Below, one piece after another: positions 35,501 through 47,500 of a stretch of 64,000 nucleotides of DNA. The DNA lies in the NCBI GenBank assembly GCA_030867875.1, contig JAOWCC010001501.1, positions 18,505,524 through 18,569,523 on the forward strand. The letters are read 5' to 3'. Below the pieces are notes generated by a model, which ran no database searches, was not told where the DNA came from, and worked only from the letters and a program-made list of their open reading frames with translations. Position 1 is the stretch's first letter; each line of letters starts with the position of its first letter. The stretch is from Actinernus sp. WN-2022. Lineage: Eukaryota; Cnidaria; Anthozoa; Actiniaria; Actinernidae. Both the position numbers and the translations under genes were made by a program.

Positions 35501-38500
35501 CTCCTTGTCTCGCCTAGTCTGAGCTTTGAATTTTCTTATCTGAGCGCGCCTGAGGAAATCTAACCTTTGTTTGCGTGACCAGCATAGTGCAATCTGATTG
35601 GTTCGAATTTGACCTTTAACGCATGCGCAGAAGCCGTCTGACACTGATTAAAAAAAATAATAATAACCACTTGCATTTTAAGACTCGGCGCTGCCACAGG
35701 CAGCCCGAGTAATTATGAAACCAAACTCAAAGCCGTAAAATAATAAAAACGTGCATTAAACTTACATATTTTGTGCCGGAGTCAAAATTTAGAGTCTGCC
35801 GTCATGTCAGTCACATCGCCTTTTAGTTCCAAGTCTTGAACTTTATCGAGGTAAGCCACTATGGTTGCCGGATTGTTGCAATATTCAGTAAACCTATTTT
35901 ACATTCAGTAAACCCGATTTTATATTCAATAAACAGGTTTTATATTCAGTAAACCATTTTATATTCAGTAAAACCGATTTTATATTCAATAAACAGGTTT
36001 TATATTCAGTAAACCGATTTTATATTCAATAAACCCGATTTTATATTCAATAAACAAGTTTTATATTCAGTAAACCATTTTATATTCAGTAAAACCGATT
36101 TTATATTCAATAAACAGGTTTTATATTCAGTAAACCGATTTTATATTCAATAAACCCGATTTTATATTCAATAAACAAGTTTTATATTCAGTAAACCGGA
36201 TTTATATTCAATAGAAACGATTTACGTTCAACGTTTTAGTTCAATAAATTATTCCTTAATATGTTCAATCCTCAACCATTATTTATTCAGTAAACGCCAT
36301 TTATATTCAATACCTATTATTTTATTCAGTAAATTTCATTTATATTCAATAATTTCTGCAGTCCAACATGGTCAGCGGAAGACCAAATTCGTGGGTAGCT
36401 ACTTCGTGTAACGTACACAAAGAGTATTGTGGGAGGTCACTAAACAACAAATATATAAATATATAACTATAATAAATATAATGCTTCTTTAATGCTCCTT
36501 TAGACTAATACAAACCCTACCCCTACATTTAAAAAAAAACTAACCGTCAACTACGGGTTCAATACTCTTTGTGTACGTTACACGAAGTACCTGGAAGTAC
36601 CTAGGAATATTCGTGGGTCACTTTTCGGAACAAGATGGCGGGTGATCACCCAAGCTTGCACGAGATCGAAGACTGAGTGGCGAAGAGAGGGGTTAGTAGA
36701 GCAGTAGCTCCGGGAGTAGCTGCAGTCAGAAGTGTTTCTACTAATGATCTAACTCAGGATTCCTCGAGAAGCTTAGTTTCAGGTACTATGATGGTTCACT
36801 TCTATTTATGATATAGACCGACTTGGCTATCGACACTATCCTCTGTAGGTTTGGCAGTCCATGTCCCTTTATCAAGAAACATAGCTGGAATGGTAGGTCG
36901 TTCCCGTGATCCGCTCCGTGCACATGTGGTAGACATGGCCGGAACGCTGTGTCTGGTTTGTTGTCGCAGGGTCCAAAGCGTCGAAGACTTGGTCACCAAT
37001 ACGTACACTGCGTACAAATCAAAGGTGAAACATCCTGAACTGAGAAAAAGACACTTGAAGTAGCCTGTGCCGACTAGGTGGATCCATCAGAATTTGCTGA
37101 CGATGATAGGAACAGCCCTTGGATGTGAAATCCCTTGGGTGTGAAAGCCTTGTAGGGGACTTCGTGTCCTAGTGTTTTCCCACCTGGGCGAATCTTGAAA
37201 TAAATAAATAAAGCTCTCGGGTAATTCAAGATTATCCTTTTGGGGAAAATGACATCTTGTTTTCCGGAACAGTGATACTATTGTCATGACGCTTTGGACC
37301 CTGCGACAACGAACCAGACACTGCGTTCCCCATGGCTACCTACCATTCCAGCTATGTTTCTTGATGAAGGGATAGTGTAGTGATAGCGAAATCGGTCTAT
37401 ATCATATATATTTGTAAGCTTAAGTGAACCATCATCAGTACCTGAAGATAAGCTTCTCGAGGAATTCTGAGTTAGATCATTAGTGGGAACACTTCTGATA
37501 GCAGCTACTCCTCTCCTTATCCTTCTCTCCACCCCCTCCCCATCTCGTTCTCAATAAGCAAGTCACGTGATACAAATGGCGCGCGAATTTGGTCTTCCGC
37601 TGACCATATTGGACTGCAGAAATTATTGAATATAAATGAAATTTACTGAATAAAATAATAGGTATTGAATATAAATGGCGTTTACTGAATAAATAATGGT
37701 TGAGGATTGAACATATTAAGCAATAATTTATTGAACTAAAACGTTGAACGTAAATCGTTTCTATTGAATATAAATCCGGTTTACTGAATATAAAACTTGT
37801 TTATTGAATATAAAATCGGGTTTATTGAATATAAAATCGGTTTACTGAATATAAAACCTGTTTATTGAATATAAAATCGGTTTTACTGAATATAAAATGG
37901 TTTACTGAATATAAAACCTGTTTATTGAATATAAAATCGGGTTTACTGAATGTAAAATAGGTTTACTGAATATTGCAACAATCCGGCAACCATAAGCCAC
38001 GACACCAAATCCTTCAAGTGCATTGCGAAACGCCGCTTCAAACGACATAGTATGGTAATTTCTTCATGTCATTCCCTTGAGATGTTCATCAGTAATTGCA
38101 GGCGGTGATTACTCGAATATTTTGCATGGCGTTGTCAATACAAAAGTTCAATGGTTCATTAAGTAACCATTCCCTTGAGATGTGCGTCTTTCTTTCATTG
38201 CATTCTTAAAGCGTTTTTGAAGCCGTTTAAAACACTCACAGAACGTGTTTTATCAAGTCTAAAAATTCTCGGGCTTCGCCCTCGAATTTTTAAACTTCAT
38301 AAAACACTGCTGTTCGTGTTTTAAACAGTACGTAAATTGTCGGTTTCGCATTCGCATGAGAAGACATGTCAAACACTCATTGTTCGTCTTTCGAGCTACG
38401 CCTCTCGGGTTTCATTTGTTTTCTCAATATTTGGAACCCCTGATGAAAGACTCCAATTCGTGTTTGACATAGTTCTTGAAAAACGATGCGAAGCGGAGTT

Positions 38501-41500
38501 TTTTAAACTCAGTTCGAGGTGTTTGGATATGTGATAAAACACGGCTGACAGTGTTGTATATTGCTTCTCCAACAAATTTACCATTGAAGAGAAAACGGAG
38601 AAGAAAGTTTGGATAATTTATGCAAGTGTTTCATCACATATCCAAACTCCTTCACGCTTGTGATTTTCTTTGTAATATTCTCATTAATTATTCATGAGTT
38701 TGAGAAGAGACAAGTAACAGCTACCAATAGCGCTGCGCGTGAATGACGTCACGAAAATTAATACCCCCCGCATGACTCAGACAAATTTACCACTTTTCGC
38801 GCTAGAACTTACAAGAATTGACTAGCACTTCAGTTCGTCGTCTGACTATTCTACCAGAAATGACGGCTTTCCTGCATTATATTTCGAACGAGAACCTGAT
38901 GATTGTACTGTCGAACAGTTTAAACGTTGGCTAAAATACAGAGGATTGAAACAAAGCGATAAACGGCGATCTTATCAAGCGAGTTTCGCGTCTGGGGGTG
39001 CAAAGATCGCGCGAAATACAGTGTTTGTATGGGAATCCGATGCCAAATATTTTCCGTAAAATCGAATTTCTGAAATATTCACTGTCTGCAAACTTAAGAT
39101 ACCAGGTAAGAGATTAACTGATCAAAATGTGAGGGATGTAGTTGTACTGGGAAGCGTGCAATCGTGTTTTCAGTTACATTTCGGCTGTAACAACGAGTCA
39201 ATCACTCGATGGCCGCGGGAAAATTTACAGACAAAGGTATGGAATTGGAAAACTGAAAACACGATTGCACGCTTTCCACCATAGCTACATCCCTCAAATT
39301 TGGATCAGTTAATCTTTTACCTGGTATCTTAAGTTTGCAGACAGTGGATATTTCAGAAATTCGATTTTACGGAAATTATTTGGCATCGGATTCCCATACA
39401 AACACTGTATTTCGCGCCATGTTTCCCCGGCTCCTACAAGATAGAGTAGTGGAAATTATCTTGGACTGACCTATTCGTTGCCGTAAACCACGTTTAATAT
39501 AGTCAAGCTCTAACTGAATCCCAAACTTATCTTTTCCCATTGAATATCGTCGTAAGACTTCACCTAAACTTTGAAAAGTCAGGTTTTCCGTAAGAGATTC
39601 ATCGGCGAATGGGAATATTGACTGTATATTGTAGCCAGCAGGTAACATAATATTTGAAATTCTTTAAAATTAAATTCATCGGAGACCAAAACTAACGTAA
39701 TGGCTGGAAAATAGATACCAACTGTGCAAGATTTTGAACAGACTAACAAAGGTACGAGCTAATCATTTATGGTTAGACAAATCTTCACAGACAAATATGC
39801 CCGGAATTTTCTCTGTAATATTTCTCTGTACAAATGATATTTTTGTTTGCAAATTTATAGCTTTGTAAAACAAAATATTACCCTAAAATTAAGCAGTCTT
39901 GCTTTATATTTTGGTGTGCTCTTTCAAGCTATTATATTATGTTTTGCATTTGTCGAGTTTTCAAATTACCTGCAAGATACCCAATGATTCCGTGCGACAT
40001 TTCGGAAAGAGATTTTAAAACTTCATTTGTGTTCGTAAAATAAATCAAAGCATTGTAGATGTACATGAGTCAGTTCGCTTCAAAACTTTATTTCAAATCC
40101 ATAAATTCAAGTAAACTATGGTTGAACTGTAATTCCTTCTCGCTATGTTTACTGGCGGGTAGTGTATAGTTCAGACAAACTCCCCCTTGCATTTCAATGC
40201 ACTTGTCTCGTTATTATTCTGTGCTTTTAAAGTCTCCTGTAAAAACATTTATCCAACGCTGACATTTCTCACTGAGAAGCACTGAGAAAAGATGAGAAAC
40301 TCTGCTAGCGGTGAACCAATCGATGCTTCCATCTCCGAGAGGATATCTCTTTGAGCGATTTATAAAGGTTTTTATACATCTAGAGTCACTCTTACATCTT
40401 CCCCAGCAACAGTGCTTGGTAGTTACCATTTCAGGTATTTCTTCTTTTTTTGATCGAAAAACCTATGAATCATGTTCTAATACGACTCTCAAAGTCACTG
40501 AAATACTGTAAACAGCCGCGTGTGTTTGTCTGAGTTTTGCGGGGGGTCTCGTTTCAGACAATCTATTTTTAGACTTCACGCGCAGCGCTATTCAAGAGTG
40601 ACTCAACATGCACAACACCATGACACAGCCCCTTTAATCCAGGATTAGCGCTAGTCGTGCTTCCAACAACTGGGACCAGGTTTATTTTCCCCTCCTCTCG
40701 ACCCCAGTGCTCTCACGTCCCCGACACAGGCACAGGAAATTCAAACTTCGGGTATTATAGTAGAAGTAGTGCACACAGCGGTCAAACGTCTGCGCATGCG
40801 TCAAAAGTCTTGCAACAACAACATATTCCAAAACAAATTCAAAGCGAGCCGGCGGCCGTCATTGTTCACACACCCGTTTTCAAACCTTGAGAACTTTTTT
40901 GTTAAATTATAAAAAAAATAGTAAACTCACAGATTGAAGTTTGTTCAATTTCCCGTCGACTGTGAAAATAAAAAGCTTAACTTTCACGTATTTTTCTTAA
41001 CTTTTGGGAGTAAAAGTTCACAAGCCGAGTTTTTTTTTAAACGCCGGGTTGCCGTAATATGTTTTAAGGTAATTTTGCTCGGGAAATTCGCGCGGCCGCC
41101 TACCAGACTGACCGTATAAATACGCACGCGCAGACGTTTGACCGCCGTGTGGAAGTAGTGCACCGCGACAAAACGTTATGCTCCGCTGGCCGAAAGAGCG
41201 AAGGCTCTGGAGTTCAAATACAAGTTTCCGAGGTCTTAAATTATAAACGTTTTTTTTAGTAAATAATTTAATAACTTAGTAAACTCACAGTGAATTAAAA
41301 ATTAAGAAAACTTCAACCCGTTACAGCTTAATAATGTCTTAGGCTTATCTTTTAAGTAGTTTTATTATTTTTCGCGAAACATTTCACGTAGCGTGTTTTC
41401 ATTGTATTTATCTGACTCCGACTATACTACTAGGGGTAACTAAGGGTCATTCAAAGTGTCACTAGACATTCTTGTACGTAAAATCCAACTTGATAATCCT

Positions 41501-44500
41501 ATTAGAGATATGATTACATATAGTTATATCGATCTCTTCCACTATGGATTATATATCGTGCCTCCCTCTAGAAATTCTGACTAAGATCGTAGAGCATGCA
41601 GATCCTTGGTCATTCGCAAGCATCTCAAGGACATCGAAACGCCTAAAAGATGCCGCAGCTCTCTCGCGCTACGAGAACACGGACAAGGAGTTCCGCACGC
41701 GAGTACTCACACTAGGTCTTGAGTCCACCCACGACGACGCCGATCGAGACGGCTTGGTCAAAAAGTTCGGCGTCCCCAAAGAGGAAGACTGTTCAGGCCC
41801 CCTAGCTCGTTTTAGTGGACGTGGCAACCTCGACGTCGTTAAATGGCTTATCAATTACTTCCAGCTTACCATAGAGGGTGAACTTGCTTGTTGTGCTCTG
41901 AACAAGGCCTCTACGAATGGTCACCTTGAAATAGTAAAATGGTTCATCGACCACTTCCAGCTTACCATAGATAGGGGATATACATATAATTACGACCCTA
42001 TGGATGGTTTTTTGGAAGTAGATAAATTTGGATACGTTTTCAACATTATAGAGAACGCCTCTATGAATGGCCATCTCGAAATAATTAAGTGGCTTATCGA
42101 GCGCTTCCAGCTCACATCGCTGGAAAGACCAGAAACTTGGCATGCTCTACAAACTGCCTACGAAGGGCGCCATCGTGAGGTGATTGAGTGGTTCGAAAAG
42201 CAATTCAACATCACCCAAAGGATCACTAGATATTCTTACACCTAAAAATCCAAAACTTGAAGTATATGTTAAAGGAATGATTACTATACTGTATATTGCC
42301 ACCAAATGGTATTAGTATATATTCTTTATTCCACAATACTAGTTTACGTTGTCATCTTAGTACACATTAACGCCATACAGATCAAACATGTCGAACGTAG
42401 CTGCCGCCGCCGTAATAACTTGTGATTGGTTGATGAGAGGGAAGGACACGAAATGCACAAAGAAGATTTCGAAGACAACAAAGTTCTGTTCCCAGCACAA
42501 CTACCAAATCTCAAAAGGCTGTGCCCCATATGTACCATGCTCGAAGTGCGGTAAAGGATGTCGTACTGATTACGAGCTTTGCTCAGGATGCGACCGTCTC
42601 ACCATCAAGGTGAAGTCTTCCGGTGTCTATATAAGACGCGCTAAGAAGTCCAGCAAGAAGCTAGAGGATCCAAGAAAGGAGGAGCCAAACATGGTGGAAC
42701 CGGAGGTAGCATTGCCCGCAGAACCAAGAGTGCTGGAACCAGTGGAAGGTCTTGGAGAGTCTCTCAACCATGCGCTCAACGAGGTGTTGGCTGCCTTGAG
42801 GAACGAGAAGGACGCTTAGGAATAGCCACGAAAAAAGAAAAAAAGAAGAATGAAGAAGGTCGTTGCGTGGCCCTCTTCATTCTTTTTTTATTTTATTTTA
42901 TTTAAACATATAAACATCTATAGTTGTATCATGGACGAGCTAGTCAGCTTGTTTGGTCCTGGAATTTGTAGAAGCCTGAATATCAAACCACAAGTGGAAC
43001 ATATTAACACCAGTGAAACATGTTCTGATTGTCTCTGCCCCTTGGAAATACAAGGAACGGAATTCGTGTGTCCCACATGTGGTCTTGTTTCTGAGGTCGA
43101 ACCATGTGAAGAAACTAAGATCGATATTATTACTACTCGACTGCGTATAGTAGGTCCGGATGGATTTCAGTATCAAAGTGATCTAGACCGAGCAAAACCA
43201 AAGCAAAGCGATGATGACATAGAACTGAAACGACGAACGCTCCTACAAGAACTACGAGCATACAACACTATTTACGAACAAAGTTATGCCCTATCGTTCC
43301 CTATGAACACGTTAGGAATCGTAGCCGACGCATTCACCCAAATAATGAAAGTTTGTCTCAAGCGTAGCGATGCTAAGAAAAATATTTTAGCTGCTCTACT
43401 CTACCATGCATGCATACAATGTGGATTCGTCCGATCTAAAGGTGAGGTCGCTCGCTTCATGCAACTAAGAAACGAAGGCATCCATAGTGGAGAGGTCTTC
43501 ATACGTTCTCTGTGTGACGACGATAAGATTGATGTAGACTTGGATGCTGAGCGCCTAGTTCCTCACATTGCAACGACTTTCCTACAACTAGATCTTGTAG
43601 GAGTACCTAGGGACGTTCAACAAATAGTCCACGAGGTCGTTACTACGGCAATGGAAAACAATATAGGCCCAAAATCAATGCTTAAGACGAAAGTCGTTGG
43701 AGCAAGTTACGAGGTGCTACGTCGCTCCGGATCGTCTATGTCTTTTAAGGATGTCGTTAAGCGATGTGGCATATTTGGAAATGCGGTCAAGCGTTTTGTC
43801 AAGGAGTTGTCTTCTTACCATTCCCACTTCGAACCAATCTACACTAGACATAGGCTAACTAGCAGTAGGACTTGGCAAAGTGAAAGTGCGAACCATGTTC
43901 GTTCCTTTCATAGGAAACGTTGATTCTTACATTCCAAGTTTTTCTCGCATTTCCTTTTGCACTTCTTGCTTGAGTTCGGCTCGAACCCGATCCGTGCTTT
44001 TTTCACCTATGGAAGCCTTGCGACGAATTTCAGATCTCATGATCTCATACTTATTCGCTTCGTTCAGGATGAGACTGTATTCGGAGTCGGATATGTTTTC
44101 ATCGCGTAAGGCCTTCGATACTAGATCGCGAATCGTATTGATTTTTGCCTTTGCCAACATAGTTGTCTTTTCATGCTTAGAAACCTTCATTCCTAACTTT
44201 TTAGCTCCAAGGGTCGTAGATGCTGAAATTAATCCACATAGCCCACCAATAACTCCAAGTGGTAGACCAATCACTATTCCAACCCCAGTTAACGCTGCTC
44301 CCAATCCAGATCCAGATAAGATCACAGATAGACCTCCAGTTACCACTGCGATGCCATGAACTATTCCTTGAGAACGTGCATATTTCTTGCGCACACCTTC
44401 GTAGTGCCTTTCTTGAACTTCTATGTCCGAAAGCGTGTCTCGGATTGTTTGCAGTCTAAAGTTCTTTCCAGTGTCACTAGCAATCTGTGGATAGATACTT

Positions 44501-47500
44501 GGTGCTGATGGAAACGGTTGAATCGAGTCGCCTTCCATTGTACGTTATACATATAACTTATTCAAGCTTCAACACGTACAGTATGGGTCGACCACGAAAG
44601 TCTATCAGATTGCCTTTCTCATCGAGAATTGTCAGACGAAGACTGCTTCGTATCGTACCTAGAGCTTTGACATCTAGAGGTCGTAGTGAGGCATACGTCG
44701 TTTTCATAAATCTATCGCCTCGGATATGTATTCTACTTAGGACTTTAGATTGCTTTCCATCTTGAATCGAGAATCTGGAATCCACAACGTCGCAGCAGAT
44801 GTACACTATATCGATTCCATCTTGGATGGACACTTCGTGCGAACCTACTTCTAGTTGCTTAGCGCTCCCATCTTGATTAATACCCAGCAGTTTGCAGAGG
44901 TTTCCACTAAGTAGGATCGATTGCTTGACATCTAGTTTCCAAGCCCTCCTATGAGGGGGTTTCTCGATTCTTATGATGTCAGCACTAACTGCAGGCGTAA
45001 AGAAGTGTCGAAGGCTCCCCATAGTATGGTTTCCCTTAGAAATTCGGTATGGAAACATCACACCATTGACATTCCAATGAAAGCTCCCTGGCTCTTCTAG
45101 GTTCCACCAACTATTCTCAATAGTGACCTCGACTAGTGAAACATTCTGTATGAGAATAGGGTTGTCGAAGTAGACAGTATGGTCGGCCAATGTTGTGGTG
45201 ATATATAAGAGAACCATCTTATATGTTGAAGGTATAACTATATGTATGTATAGCTTCAACACGATGCCACCAAAGAAGTATCAGTTCGAGGATAGACTCC
45301 ACCATTCAGGATTCATTCCGTGGCCTAAGGAACAACAAAAATTCGCTCTCACAGCACAACAAAAATCTGATGTTCTCACTGAGTTCAACAAGGGGGTAGC
45401 ACCACGCAACGCAAAAGCTTTCGCTACCTTTCGGAAGAAGTATCCCCATGCCGACTACTCGAAATTCTATGCTGAGACAAATGCCAATGATATACAGGAT
45501 GAGTCGACCTATAGAACTAGGATTACCTTCAAAGACAGAAGTGAGGAATGGTTCGTCGACGATCTCCACATTCCAACAGATGTACAGACCAGGTTAGATA
45601 AGGCATTAGATGTGGGGGGTTTCCCAACTACGTTGATACTAGACATGAGTGTGAAATATCCCATTACAGCAGTTCCTTCTACTGAACCGGCACAAGATAT
45701 TGATCTCACTAATCTATTGATATATATCACACCAAAGCAGAATTTCAAAGCTGGCGTTCCAAATATATTCAGGGAGATCGTTGTAAAGCATACAACAAAA
45801 AAGGAGTCCCAGCATTGGTTGGCCGGTCCGGATTTCCACTACTGGCCTCAACAACTTAATTTTGCAACGTGGTGTGCAACTTCCGGATGTGGAGTGTCGT
45901 TGTTTGACCCCACTTTCAAAACGTATCCACCAGTCGTTCAAGGGTTCCTACGATTCCACGTATATTTCACGATACGAAGAATTCTACGTGAACTTGGTGG
46001 TACTCATGGAGTTCCTTTACCTGGTGAATCTCATTTCAAGCAAAGGGATAACCTCTATAACAAATCAGCTCTTGAGAAATTGTGCATCGAATTCGGTATA
46101 TCTCGAACACCAGACTTTCGGTGGAATGGCTTAGGAGACGTCTATGTAAACTCTCATGGAAAAATGGTGAACTATACGGAGAAGTATGCACATAATACTT
46201 CGTTCTCTGCAAAGTGGCCTGGGGGTGACTTTAAGTTTCCTGAGGAGAGTCGTACTCCGTATCAGTTTTCTTTAGCGTACATTGGCAATAACAACGGTAA
46301 ACAATACAATTGGTTTACGCCACCAATCGGAAAGGGTTTGACAGATGTTGGATTGGGTAGGTTGAATAGATCTGTCGAGGCTTTTGGACATTGCATACTT
46401 GGTGCACAAGCAGATCTGAACGACTCCATCATACATAGCCATAACGTCAAAGAAAAGTTTAAGAGCTTAGTCGAAGATGCTATTCTCGAAAACGATTTAG
46501 TGGTGAGCTACAATAACTATCTTACTGCTATAACGAGGACGCATAAGAGGCTCGATTTAGCAATAGCTGTAGATGTGCGACTTTTGCCAAGCGATCTAGA
46601 GTACTATCTTGGTAAGAAAGATGGTTATAAGAATCCAATCCCGAAAGCCACGAAAGATATGAGGCTAGGCACTAACGCCATCAATGTAGAAGTCAAAGGA
46701 CACCAACCTCTTCTTATGGAAGGATCATCAGATAAGAAATCGTTGCCGCATCTCGAGACGCACAAGAAACAAGTTCCTGTACCAAACTCACCTCTTCTTA
46801 TGGAAGGATCATCAGATAAGAAATCGTTGCCGCATCTCGAGACGCACAAGAAACAAGTTCCTGTACCAAAGGCAAAGGCAAAGGCAAAGGCAAAGGTAAA
46901 GGCTGTCGTCTCACAACATGAGATTAATCTCGCAGTGACATCCATTGCTGCAGCTGGAATCGCATGGACGTTGTTTCGTTAACGGCGTTTGTATTGCTCC
47001 ACTACGAAGACCACTGCTGCTACGATTAACAACCAAAGGTTGTTTGCTAAGACTCCAACGACGTCAGCAGCCATACTGAATATGAAACTCACAATTGGCC
47101 CAATCATCTTAGGTAGAATCTCCTCTAACTTTTTGCCTATTGCTTTTAAGCCTTTGACAGTTGTTTTAGCAGCTGCTTTGGCAGCATCTCCAAATCCCGG
47201 TACTATCGCGGAAACTGTCTTCGTCAGATTGGAAACTATTACGCCGATCACAGTACTTACCGCAACTACCACGCTAATTATACTGACCCCATACTTCTTA
47301 AAGATGATTCTTATACGATCCCTAAGTGACATCCGTTCTACTATAGCTTCTGCTATTTGCTCTAGGACTGCTTGCTCCTCCTGAGCGGTCTTTATTTCAT
47401 TAGTAGCGTTTTCTTTCTGAGTTTCGGTAGCCGTAGGGTCTTTGAGTATTCCTTCATTTTGTTCGACCCTCTCACTCAATTGGTTTTGAGCTACTATGAC

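Noticed and set aside
35880..36350. Possible CRISPR-like or telomeric repeat array of 20-base units
   Set aside because: There are no spacers. The units form the inverted arms of a fold-back element with target duplications.
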